From: Pseudomonadota bacterium
GTDB lineage: Bacteria > Pseudomonadota > Alphaproteobacteria > Acetobacterales > Acetobacteraceae
Length of the DNA stretch: 7,417 bases
Assembly (NCBI GenBank): GCA_023390705.1
Contig: JAEWCI010000001.1
Coordinates: 1 to 7,417, forward strand
Direction of reading: 5' to 3'
In this document: piece after piece, positions 1-7,417 of the stretch
Numbering within the stretch: the stretch's first letter is position 1
Layout: each line of letters begins with the position of its first letter
Program-made: the position numbers and the translations under genes
The notes under the pieces: model-generated
What the model was told of the DNA's origin: nothing
What the model saw: only the letters and a program-made list of their open reading frames with translations
The model's database searches: none

Positions 1-1
1 G

Positions 2-331
2 CTTGATGTCGTCGGGCTGGCCTGGGGCGGCGATTTCATCCGCCACGGTGGGGAGTGGCGGGCGCGCAATTTCTCCGGCACCGGCTGGCAGCAGGCGACG
101 AGGGATTTCGCCTTCATCCGCAACACCTACCGCGTGCTGCTCACCCGCGCGCGCTACGAGACCATCATCTGGGTCCCGCGCGGCTCCCCGGCGGATGATC
201 CCTTCCACGACCGCACCCGCCCCGCCGCCGAGATGAACGCCATCGCCGACTACCTGCTGGCCTGCGGCGCCCGGCCACTTGAGGAGCCTGCCATCGCCGA
301 GCCGGTGCCGGAGATGGCCAGCCTGCTGTGA
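2..331 (+). CDS. C-terminal part of a DUF2075 / Schlafen group 3-like DNA/RNA helicase domain protein (5' partial)
   Basis: The open frame enters from the left edge and ends at TGA 329-331, so only the last 109 residues are visible. The fragment contains a hydrophobic strand followed by WGGDF (about residues 8-12), then GTGWQQ (26-31), and then YRVLLTRAR (43-51) followed by TIIWVPRG. The YRVLLTRAR block is the helicase motif VI type seen at the C-terminal end of DUF2075 / Schlafen group 3-like superfamily 1 proteins, where the arginine contacts ATP gamma-phosphate. The tail ends in a short Pro/Glu-rich stretch. The ATP-binding Walker A and B motifs would lie upstream, outside the window, so activity cannot be judged. 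Members are predicted nucleic-acid-dependent ATPases; some sit in phage-defence contexts and others stand alone. Nothing here decides between these. The family call is good and the biological role unknown. Confidence 0.75.
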   Translation, partial: LDVVGLAWGGDFIRHGGEWRARNFSGTGWQQATRDFAFIRNTYRVLLTRARYETIIWVPRGSPADDPFHDRTRPAAEMNAIADYLLACGARPLEEPAIAEPVPEMASLL

Positions 332-340
332 CCCGCCGCG

Positions 341-369
341 TTCCCCCTGCGCCGTTGCGCTGCTAGCCT
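341..369 (+). promoter_or_regulatory. Possible sigma70-type promoter upstream of the EEP gene
   Basis: TTCCCC (341-346) and TAGCCT (364-369) are separated by 17 bases in the 74-bp gap between the helicase-domain gene and the EEP gene. Each box matches the consensus only partly. TAGCCT sits about 37 bases before the ATG, a sensible distance. This is a sequence-only suggestion and could be chance in GC-rich DNA. Confidence 0.25.
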
Positions 370-405
370 GCGCGCCCGAACACCGAAGGGGACACGCACC
401 GCACC

Positions 406-1299
406 ATGCCGAACCATCCGCCACGAAGCATGCTGCGCTGCCTGTTCCTCTTCCTTGCCCTGCTCTTCGCCGCCCTGCCCGCCGGCGCGGCGGAGCTGAA
501 GCTGGCGAGCTGGAACATCGCCTGGCTCACCCTGCGCCAGCCCGGCGACCCGGAATTGCCGCGCAGCCTGGAGCCGCGCAGCGCGCGGGACCTGCAATTG
601 CTGGCCGCCTATGCCCGCCGCCTGGACGCGGACATCATCGCGCTGCAGGAGGTGGACGGCCCCGAGGCCGCCGCCCAGGTCTTCGACCCGCGCCACTACG
701 CCTTCCACTTCGCCGAGGAAAGCGACGTGCAGCGCGTGGGCTTCGCCGTGCGCCACGGCCTGCGGGTGACGCGCAACCCGGACCTCGCGGCGCTGGACCT
801 GCGGCCGCGCGCGCGCCGTTCGCTCCGCCGCGGCGTGGACATCACGGTGGAGGCCGGCGCGCAACACCTGCGGCTGCTGGCGGTGCACCTCGATGCCGGC
901 TGCCACAGTGACGCGCTGGATCTTTCCCAGATCTGCGATTCGCTCGGGCAGCAGGCGCGCATCCTGGCCCAATGGGTCGCGGCGCGGCAGCGGGAAGGCG
1001 TGGCCTTCGCCCTGATGGGCGACTTCAACCGCCGCATGAGCCGGCCGGATGACGACATGCTGCGCCTGCTGCAATCCGCCGCGCCGCTGCTTCGGGTGAC
1101 GGAGGGCAGTTCCTCCCCCTGCTGGGCGCGCCGCGGGGGTGGCACGCCCTTCATCGACCACATCATGCTGGGCGGCGCGGCGCGGCAATGGTGGCAGCGG
1201 GACAGCCTGCGGGTGATGGTCTATGCCGAACAGGCGCCCGAATACCGCAACCGGCTTTCCGACCACTGCCCGATCAGCGTCCGCGTGAAGCTGCCCTGA
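406..1299 (+). CDS. Exported endonuclease/exonuclease/phosphatase (EEP) family protein
   Basis: This 297-residue protein has the metal-dependent EEP (DNase I-like) fold, whose members cut phosphodiester or phosphomonoester bonds in nucleic acids, sphingomyelin or inositol phosphates. All expected active-site blocks are visible: SWNIAW (Asn37), LQEVDG (Glu82), VHLDAGC (His161), GDFNRR (Asp206, Asn208), FIDHIML (Asp251, His252) and LSDHCPI (Asp286, His287). Residues about 9-29 form a hydrophobic stretch ending in LPAGAAE, which looks like a Sec signal peptide with an Ala-x-Ala type cleavage site, so a periplasmic or secreted location is inferred. The ATG at 406 is chosen because GAAGGGG (385-391) lies upstream, although the spacing of about 14 bases is long. 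Met9 (430) is a possible alternative start that keeps the signal peptide. The substrate cannot be told from sequence; a nuclease is the commonest annotation for such exported proteins. Confidence 0.88.
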   Translation: MPNHPPRSMLRCLFLFLALLFAALPAGAAELKLASWNIAWLTLRQPGDPELPRSLEPRSARDLQLLAAYARRLDADIIALQEVDGPEAAAQVFDPRHYAFHFAEESDVQRVGFAVRHGLRVTRNPDLAALDLRPRARRSLRRGVDITVEAGAQHLRLLAVHLDAGCHSDALDLSQICDSLGQQARILAQWVAARQREGVAFALMGDFNRRMSRPDDDMLRLLQSAAPLLRVTEGSSSPCWARRGGGTPFIDHIMLGGAARQWWQRDSLRVMVYAEQAPEYRNRLSDHCPISVRVKLP

Positions 1300-1350
1300 A
1301 GCATGGTCGACCTGCTTGAGCCCATGAACATGCTTCAGGCATCAGATTTT
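1295..1350 (+). terminator. Possible terminator hairpin overlapping the EEP stop codon
   Basis: CCTGAAGCATG (1295-1305) pairs perfectly with CATGCTTCAGG (1329-1339), an 11-bp inverted repeat with a 23-base loop. The left arm contains the EEP stop codon (TGA 1297-1299). Four T residues (1347-1350) follow 8 bases after the stem, which is late for a classic intrinsic terminator. The left arm can also pair, with one mismatch, with TGCTTGAG (1313-1320) in the loop, so two alternative folds exist. It probably separates the EEP transcript from the transporter gene. Confidence 0.4.
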
Positions 1351-1356
1351 CACGGT

Positions 1357-1378
1357 GGTTGAACGCATGCGTTCAACC
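1357..1378. promoter_or_regulatory. 22-bp perfect palindrome upstream of the MFS gene (possible operator)
   Basis: The half site GGTTGAACGCA (1357-1367) is followed with no gap by its exact reverse complement (1368-1378). The palindrome lies 27 bases before the TTG start of the MFS gene and after the EEP 3' end. A gapless 22-bp dyad is the size expected for a dimeric repressor operator. It could also be an RNA hairpin or a dispersed repeat. No convincing -35/-10 pair is visible around it. Confidence 0.4.
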
Positions 1379-1405
1379 CCGCCCTTCGCCTGAGAGCGCC
1401 CCGGC

Positions 1406-2662
1406 TTGCGGAGCTTCCTGCGCGTCACCCTGCCCTTTGCGGGGATGAACTTCGTCAACCAGGCCTCGCGCAGCGTCGTCGCCACGGTGGGGCCGGCCAT
1501 GGCTGTGGAACTAGGGCTTTCGGCGAGCGGCCTGGGGGCGCTGGCGGCGGTGTTCTTCGCCGCCTATGCGCTGGCGCAATTGCCGGTGGGCCTGGCCATA
1601 GACATCCACGGCGCCCGCCGCGTGCAGGTGGTGCTGGCGCTGGTCGCCGCCGCCGGCTTCGCGCTCTGCGCCCTGGCGCCGGATACCGGGGTGCTGGCGA
1701 TGGGGCGCTTCATCACCGGCATCGGCATCGCCGCGGCGCTGATCGCCATCATGAAGGTGAACATCCAGTGGTACCCGCCGGACCGCCTGGCGGCGATGAC
1801 CGGGGCGGCGGTGTTCATCGGCGCCGGCGGCGGGCTGGCCGCCACCCTGCCGGTGCAATTGCTGCTGCCGCAGATCGGCTGGCGCGGCGCCTTCCTCGGC
1901 CTGGCCGCGCTGGCCTGCCTGGTTTCGCTCTGGATCGCGCTTTCCGTCCCCGCCGCGCCGCCGGGCGCCCGGCCGCCGCCACCGCGCCGTTCCCTGTGGC
2001 GGGAGGTCGCCGAGTTCGGCCGCATCTTCGCCCACCCGGAATTCACCCGCTTCATGCCGGCGGTGGCGCTGCTCTCGGGCCTGGTCTTCACCTATCAGGG
2101 GCTCTGGGCCGGGCCCTGGCTGCGCGATGTGGCGGGGCTGGATGGCGAGGCGCGGGCCGGCGTGCTGCTGTTCTACGTGCTGGGCATGATGACGGGGAAC
2201 CTGGTCAGCGGCCAGCTTTCCTCCGCCGCGCAGCGCCGTGGCATGGACCCGATGCTGGTCTTCTTCGCCGGGCTCGGCGCCATGATGGCGTTGCAGATGG
2301 CGCTGATGCTGGGGCCGTGCGGCCCGGCACTGCTTTCCGCGCTGTGGTTCGCCTTCGCCTTCGTCGGCTCCTGCGGGCCGGCGACCTATTCGGTGCTGGC
2401 GCAGCGCTTCCCACCGGAACTGACCGGCCGCGTCGCCACCGCGATGAACGGCAGCATGCTGGCCCTGGTCTTCCTGCTGCAGAACGCCATTGGCTGGGTG
2501 CTGGACCTGTGGCCACGCAGTGCCGAGGGCGGCTGGCACCCGGATGGCTATGCCTGGGCAATGGGCTTGACCCTGCTGGGCCAGGCGCTGACCGTGGCAT
2601 GGCTGCTGGCCGCGCCCCGCCTGCGGGCGCGGCGTGGCCGAAGCGAGGGAAGCCCGCCATGA
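1406..2662 (+). CDS. Major facilitator superfamily (MFS) transporter, substrate unknown
   Basis: This 418-residue protein is almost wholly hydrophobic with about twelve predicted membrane segments, the normal MFS length. It should act in the inner membrane as a secondary transporter. The motif-A loop between helices 2 and 3 is seen as GLAIDIHGARR (62-72). RFITGIG (101-107) marks helix 4. A Pro/Arg-rich cytoplasmic linker lies at about 182-200 between the two halves. QGLWAGPWLRD (231-241) and SGQLSSAAQRRG (268-279) belong to the second half. The start is TTG at 1406, the only start codon between the in-frame stop at 1391-1393 and ATG 1445. Starting at 1445 (Met14) would remove the beginning of helix 1. 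Only a weak GAGAG (1392-1396) precedes it, so translation may be modest. The C-terminal tail is basic and its stop overlaps the PPK2 start. The substrate could be an organic anion, a drug or a metabolite; sequence does not say. Confidence 0.87.
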   Translation: MRSFLRVTLPFAGMNFVNQASRSVVATVGPAMAVELGLSASGLGALAAVFFAAYALAQLPVGLAIDIHGARRVQVVLALVAAAGFALCALAPDTGVLAMGRFITGIGIAAALIAIMKVNIQWYPPDRLAAMTGAAVFIGAGGGLAATLPVQLLLPQIGWRGAFLGLAALACLVSLWIALSVPAAPPGARPPPPRRSLWREVAEFGRIFAHPEFTRFMPAVALLSGLVFTYQGLWAGPWLRDVAGLDGEARAGVLLFYVLGMMTGNLVSGQLSSAAQRRGMDPMLVFFAGLGAMMALQMALMLGPCGPALLSALWFAFAFVGSCGPATYSVLAQRFPPELTGRVATAMNGSMLALVFLLQNAIGWVLDLWPRSAEGGWHPDGYAWAMGLTLLGQALTVAWLLAAPRLRARRGRSEGSPP

Positions 2663-3546
2663 ACATGAAGCGCATCCGCAACCTGCTGGCACCCTACCGG
2701 GTGGAAAGCGGCAAGGGCTTCCGGCTCAAGAAGCACGACCCGGCCGATACCGCCGGGCTGGACCTGCAGAAGCAGGAGGCCCAGGCGCTGCTGCGGGAAG
2801 GCATCGAGCAGTTGGCGCAGGAGCAGGACATGCTCTACGCCCAGGACCGCTGGGCGGTGCTGTGCATCTTCCAGGCGATGGACGCCGCCGGCAAGGACGG
2901 CGCCATCAAGCATGTCTTCAGCGGCATCAACCCGCAGGGCGTGCATGTCACCAGCTTCAAGGCGCCCAGCGCGGAGGAGCTGGACCATGATTTCCTCTGG
3001 CGCCACGCCAGGGCGCTGCCGGCGCGCGGCACCATCGGCATCCACAACCGGAGCTGGTACGAGGAAGTGCTGGCGGTGCGGGTCCATCCGGAAATCCTCC
3101 ACCAGCGCCAGAAGCTGCCACCGCGCCTGGTGGGCAAGGATGTCTTCGAGGAAAGGCTGGAGGACATTGCCGCCTTCGAGCGCTACCTGGCGCGCCAGGG
3201 CGTAGTGGTGCTGAAATTCTTCCTCAACGTCAGCGCCGAGGAGCAGAAGCGCCGCTTCCTCAGCCGCATCGAGGAGCCGGAGAAGAACTGGAAATTCAAC
3301 TCCGGAGACGTGGCGGAGCGGCAGCACTGGGACGCCTATCAGGCGGCCTATGAAGCGGCGATCCGCGCCACCGCCGCGCCGTACGCGCCCTGGTACGTGG
3401 TGCCGGCGGACAACAAGTGGTTCACCCGCCTGGCCGTGGCCGGCGCCCTGGCCACGGCGCTGGACGGGCTGGAGCTGCACTACCCGGAACTGCCGGAATC
3501 CGAGCGGGCGAAACTGGCGGAGGCGAAGGAGGAGCTGCTGCGGTAG
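2659..3546 (+). CDS. ppk2: Polyphosphate kinase 2 family protein (PPK2, class III-like polyphosphate:nucleotide phosphotransferase)
   Basis: This 295-residue single-domain PPK2 is predicted to transfer phosphate between polyphosphate and nucleotides in the cytoplasm. The Walker A-like loop is FQAMDAAGKDG (71-81). The Walker B region is IGIHNRSWYEEVLAVRVHP (126-144), where Asn-Arg-Ser replaces the Asp-Arg-Ser of many class I and II enzymes; this NRS form is typical of the class III group that phosphorylates both AMP and ADP. The helical lid is seen in RRFLSRIEEPEKNWKFNSGD (198-217), followed by HWDAYQAAYE. The N-terminal block LLAPYRV and the KKHDPADTAGL stretch are also typical. The ATG at 2659 overlaps the MFS stop as ATGA. 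GAGGGA (2645-2650) lies 8 bases upstream, so this start is preferred over ATG 2665. The frame stays open far upstream, but that is the shadow of the MFS gene. The overlap implies translational coupling with the transporter. Class assignment is by motif only. Confidence 0.9.
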   Translation: MNMKRIRNLLAPYRVESGKGFRLKKHDPADTAGLDLQKQEAQALLREGIEQLAQEQDMLYAQDRWAVLCIFQAMDAAGKDGAIKHVFSGINPQGVHVTSFKAPSAEELDHDFLWRHARALPARGTIGIHNRSWYEEVLAVRVHPEILHQRQKLPPRLVGKDVFEERLEDIAAFERYLARQGVVVLKFFLNVSAEEQKRRFLSRIEEPEKNWKFNSGDVAERQHWDAYQAAYEAAIRATAAPYAPWYVVPADNKWFTRLAVAGALATALDGLELHYPELPESERAKLAEAKEELLR

Positions 3547-3554
3547 AGCGGATC

Positions 3555-3588
3555 GCGGATTGGCGTTCGGTTCCGAATTCCAATCCGC
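3555..3588 (+). terminator. Hairpin immediately downstream of ppk2
   Basis: GCGGATTGG (3555-3563) pairs with CCAATCCGC (3580-3588). Inside it, TTCGG (3566-3570) pairs with CCGAA (3573-3577), giving one long hairpin with a small CG/TT internal mismatch. It begins 8 bases after the ppk2 stop. There is no T run afterwards, so it may protect the 3' end or mark a Rho-dependent end rather than act as a classic intrinsic terminator. Confidence 0.45.
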
Positions 3589-3623
3589 CGCAGGAAGGCG
3601 CAGCGCCGCCCTGTTATGCGGGC

Positions 3624-3752
3624 CAGCAGGGCCTGTTGAAAAACGCAGCGCCCTCGGGCGCCACCTCAACCTGTCGCTGTGATCGCCTGGAGACGGCCAC
3701 AACAAGCTGATTTCCACACCTCGTTGGGACCCTTTTTCAACAGGCCCCAGCA
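3624..3752. mobile_element. MITE-like element (3629-3747) with 5-bp target duplication CAGCA
   Basis: GGGCCTGTTGAAAAA (3629-3643) is matched exactly in inverse by the 15 bases at 3733-3747, giving a 119-bp element. The base just outside each arm is not part of the repeat. Instead, CAGCA occurs directly on both sides (3624-3628 and 3748-3752), as expected for a 5-bp target-site duplication. The 89-bp interior has no credible reading frame and carries a small GCGCCC/GGGCGC hairpin (3648-3661). Perfect arms and an intact duplication suggest a recent, non-autonomous insertion mobilised by a transposase elsewhere in the genome. The parent IS family is not assigned here. The element sits harmlessly between convergent transcription units. 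Confidence 0.72.
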
Positions 3753-3756
3753 ATGA

Positions 3757-3857
3757 ATGCTGACCGGTATGGCTTTTTTCCGGCGCGCAGCCGCCACAGC
3801 AACCCTGCGCGCATGATACCGGTCCGCATAAACCAAGATTCATGCGGACCGGTATCA
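3757..3857. repeat. Three copies of a 14-bp motif ATGCKGACCGGTAT
   Basis: Copies lie at 3757-3770 (direct, T at the variable position), 3816-3829 (inverted) and 3842-3855 (direct, G at the variable position). The last two are exact inverse copies of each other and the first differs by one base. Each is centred on the palindrome ACCGGT. A T6 run (3774-3779) follows the first copy. The function is unknown: it could be a protein-binding site cluster or fragments of a dispersed extragenic repeat. Confidence 0.6.
3814..3857 (-). terminator. Strong hairpin at the 3' end of the clpS-clpA-AhpD cluster
   Basis: TGATACCGGTCCGCAT (3814-3829) is the exact reverse complement of 3842-3857, giving a 16-bp perfect stem with a 12-base loop. 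It lies 10 bases past the stop of the AhpD-like gene on the - strand. Neither strand has a U-rich run after it, so it is more likely a Rho-dependent end or a 3'-stabilising structure than a textbook intrinsic terminator. Its position between convergent genes fits an end-of-transcript role for either side. Confidence 0.5.
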
Positions 3858-3867
3858 CAGGGGCAGC

Positions 3868-4206
3868 CTAATCCCCCGCCGCGTCCAGCACATGCAGCGC
3901 ATAGGTGAAGGCGGCGCCGGCGTTCAGCGCCACGGCGACGCCCAGCGCCTCGGCGATCTCCTCCTTGGTGGCGCCGGCGGCCTTGGCCTTGCGCACATGC
4001 GCGTCGATGCAGCCATCGCATTTGGTGGTGACGGCCACCGCCAGGGCGATGAATTCCCGCGTCTTGGCGTCCAGGTGCCGGGTCTTCGCCGCAGCGCCGG
4101 ACAGCATGGTGAAGCCCTTCACCAGTTCCGGGTGCAGCGTCGCCAGTTCCTTGCCGCGGCCACGCAGCGCCTGGCTGTACTCGTCCCAATCCTTGATCGC
4201 GCTCAT
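3868..4206 (-). CDS. AhpD-like carboxymuconolactone decarboxylase (CMD) family protein
   Basis: This 112-residue, all-alpha small protein belongs to the CMD/AhpD superfamily. The AhpD-type redox signature Glu-x11-Cys-x2-Cys-x3-His is complete: Glu51, Cys63, Cys66 and His70 in TKCDGCIDAH (61-70). This favours a thiol peroxidase / alkylhydroperoxidase or disulphide-relay role over true gamma-carboxymuconolactone decarboxylation. Such proteins usually form trimers or hexamers in the cytoplasm. The start at 4206 is chosen because AGGGGAAG lies a few bases upstream on the - strand, and family members begin close to this point. An upstream ATG at 4245 would add 13 residues encoded in a hairpin and lacks such a site. 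The gene starts 80 bp after clpA in the same direction, so co-transcription is possible. The physiological reductant and substrate are unknown. Confidence 0.87.
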   Translation of the reverse strand: MSAIKDWDEYSQALRGRGKELATLHPELVKGFTMLSGAAAKTRHLDAKTREFIALAVAVTTKCDGCIDAHVRKAKAAGATKEEIAEALGVAVALNAGAAFTYALHVLDAAGD

Positions 4207-4223
4207 GCGCTTCCCCTGTGTAC

Positions 4224-4260
4224 GCAGAACGGGCGCCGGAGGCATGCCGGCGCCCGCTGC
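4224..4260 (-). promoter_or_regulatory. GC-rich hairpin between clpA and the AhpD-like gene
   Basis: CGGGCGCCGG (4230-4239) pairs perfectly with CCGGCGCCCG (4247-4256) around a 7-base loop. GCAG (4224-4227) and CTGC (4257-4260) extend the stem across a two-base AA bulge. On the - strand it falls just after the clpA stop and just before the ribosome binding site of the next gene. There is no T run, so it may be a partial terminator, an attenuator or an RNA processing site that sets the relative expression of the two genes. Confidence 0.5.
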
Positions 4261-4286
4261 ATTCTCGGCGAAGCCAGTGGCGAAAG

Positions 4287-6632
<2,346 letters not shown>

Positions 6633-6737
6633 GTAAACGACGCTCCCCTATCTGGACCCGTCGAAGCCGTCAGCGTGCCGGCCCGGACTGGGTTCCGCAA
6701 TGCATTTCCGATGTGGTCGCGCTCACTCCCCTTGGCG

Positions 6738-6758
6738 ATCCCCCGTTCGGCGGGGGAT
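6738..6758 (-). promoter_or_regulatory. GC-rich hairpin in the clpS-clpA intergenic region
   Basis: ATCCCCCG (6738-6745) pairs perfectly with CGGGGGAT (6751-6758) around a 5-base loop. It lies in the 235-bp gap between clpS and clpA, about 105 bases before the clpA start. No T run follows on the - strand. It could end or attenuate part of the clpS transcripts, or mark an mRNA processing point. The rest of the gap shows no credible gene and no clear promoter. Confidence 0.45.
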
Positions 6759-6867
6759 AATGCCGGCCTGGGGAGCGGTCGTTGCCGTTCCCGGCGTCTT
6801 CCCTCGCCGTCGCCGCTTCCTGGCATCGTCTTGTCCCTGGCGGCCGATCCGCCAACGGCACGGATGG

Positions 6868-7215
6868 CTATTCCTTTTCGATCGTGCACTGCAGCGGGTG
6901 CTGGTTCTGCCGTGCCAGGTCCATCACCTGCGTCACCTTGGTTTCGGCGACCTCATAGGTATAGACACCGCAGACGCCGACGCCGCGCCGATGCACATGC
7001 AGCATGATGCGGGTAGCTTCTTCCCGATTCTTCTGGAAGAAGCGTTCCAGCACATGCACGACGAATTCCATCGGCGTGTAATCGTCGTTCAGCATCAGCA
7101 CCTTGTACATCGCCGGCTTCTTGGTGCGTGGGCGGGCCTTTACCACCACGCCGGTGGCGGGGTTGTTGTCCCCCGGGGTGTTGCCCCCATTCGGCCGCTT
7201 GTCTTGGTCGCTCAT
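6868..7215 (-). CDS. clpS: ATP-dependent Clp protease adaptor protein ClpS
   Basis: This 115-residue cytoplasmic adaptor recognises N-degron residues (Leu, Phe, Tyr, Trp) and hands substrates to ClpA. A flexible hydrophilic N-terminal extension (about 1-33) precedes the conserved core, as expected because that arm takes part in delivery. The core begins YKVLMLNDDYTPMEFV (37-52). The ligand-pocket residues matching E. coli Asn34, Asp35, Met40 and His66 are Asn43, Asp44, Met49 and His75. The C-terminal AETKVTQVM and HPLQCTIEKE blocks are typical. The start at 7215 has AGGAT a few bases upstream on the - strand. An ATG at 7257 would add 14 residues coded in a GC-rich palindrome and is less likely. 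The gene precedes clpA on the same strand, separated by 235 bp that include a hairpin. Confidence 0.96.
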   Translation of the reverse strand: MSDQDKRPNGGNTPGDNNPATGVVVKARPRTKKPAMYKVLMLNDDYTPMEFVVHVLERFFQKNREEATRIMLHVHRRGVGVCGVYTYEVAETKVTQVMDLARQNQHPLQCTIEKE

Positions 7216-7241
7216 GAGTATCCTGGTGGGCGGGGCTCGAG

Positions 7242-7255
7242 GCCCGCCGGCGGGC
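7242..7255. repeat. 14-bp GC palindrome in the clpS leader
   Basis: GCCCGCC (7242-7248) is followed directly by its reverse complement (7249-7255), 27 bases upstream of the clpS start. A second short palindrome, CGGGGCCCCG, lies at 7281-7290. Both may fold in the clpS leader RNA, or simply reflect extreme local GC content. Confidence 0.35.
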
Positions 7256-7299
7256 ATGCTGAGGTCTGGTCAGGGGCCGGCGGGGCCCCGCTACGGGCG

Positions 7300-7329
7300 A
7301 GAATATCGGATCGAAGAGCCGGCGGTGAA
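7300..7329 (-). promoter_or_regulatory. Possible clpS promoter
   Basis: Read on the - strand, TTCACC (7329-7324) and TATTCT (7305-7300) are separated by 18 bases and match the sigma70 boxes at four positions each. A start about 7 bases further on would give a leader of roughly 78 bases before the clpS ATG. The remaining sequence to the window edge shows no gene and becomes very C-rich on the + strand. Confidence 0.3.
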
Positions 7330-7417
7330 GGGCCGCCCATGACTATTAGCGGATATTGAATGCCCGGGCGGCTCCTGCCAGCCCCCCCAATGGCGCGGGC
7401 CCCGCCCCGCCCCCCCC

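Noticed and set aside
250..1266. A 338-residue open frame on the - strand opposite the EEP gene
   Set aside because: The translation is low-complexity Arg/Ala/Gly/Gln-rich, and the + strand frame carries every EEP active-site motif.
1768..2658. In-frame upstream extension of PPK2 into the MFS gene (592 residues in total)
   Set aside because: The extension is an Arg/Ala/Gly-rich shadow of the transporter frame. The PPK2 family begins at about MNMKRIRNLLAPYRV, and a good ribosome binding site precedes ATG 2659.
3644..3732. Interior of the MITE-like element as a transposase remnant
   Set aside because: It is only 89 bp, and no frame gives a recognisable DDE transposase segment. The element is better described as non-autonomous, with its parent unknown.
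3814..3857. Classic intrinsic terminator reading of the 16-bp hairpin
   Set aside because: No T run follows on either strand, so only an end-of-transcript or 3'-stabilising role is suggested.
4207..4245. Longer start for the AhpD-like gene at 4245
   Set aside because: The extra residues are coded inside a hairpin and the ribosome binding site itself, and they are unlike the family N-terminus.
7216..7257. Longer start for ClpS at 7257
   Set aside because: The extra 14 residues are encoded by a GC palindrome and the ribosome binding site of the ATG at 7215; there is no support for them.
7370..7417. C-rich tract ending in eight C residues at the right edge
   Set aside because: It could be a real GC-rich leader region or an assembly/contig-edge artefact. 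It has no structure or gene that can be supported.

Overview
The window is high-GC, densely coding bacterial chromosome with strong third-position G/C bias. Alphaproteobacterial gene content (a clpS-clpA pair, a class-III-like PPK2) and the overall style suggest an Acetobacteraceae/Rhodospirillales-type organism such as a Roseomonas relative. This placement is an inference from composition and protein style, not a database match.

Layout. The left half (2-3546) is transcribed on the + strand. It holds the 3' end of a DUF2075 / Schlafen-group-3-like helicase-domain gene, a probably exported endonuclease/exonuclease/phosphatase (EEP) family protein, an MFS transporter with a TTG start, and a polyphosphate kinase 2 (PPK2) gene whose ATG overlaps the transporter stop codon (ATGA). 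The right half is on the - strand and reads, in transcription order, clpS (7215-6868), clpA (6632-4287) and a small AhpD-like carboxymuconolactone decarboxylase family gene (4206-3868). The two halves converge on a 321-bp intergenic region (3547-3867). That region holds a hairpin just after ppk2, a 119-bp MITE-like element with 15-bp perfect terminal inverted repeats and a 5-bp target duplication, and three copies of a 14-bp motif, two of which form a 16-bp perfect-stem hairpin.

How the genes work together. ClpS delivers N-degron substrates to the ClpA unfoldase, which feeds ClpP; clpP is not in the window. The AhpD-like gene follows clpA closely with a good ribosome binding site and may be co-transcribed, which would place a putative peroxidase/redox protein with a proteolysis module. 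MFS and PPK2 are translationally coupled, but the transported substrate is unknown. The helicase fragment and the EEP protein show no clear functional link.

No convincing undescribed multi-gene system is present. The more unusual signals are small non-coding structures: the MITE-like element, the repeated 14-bp motif, a 22-bp perfect palindrome in front of the transporter, and GC-rich hairpins in both gaps of the Clp cluster.
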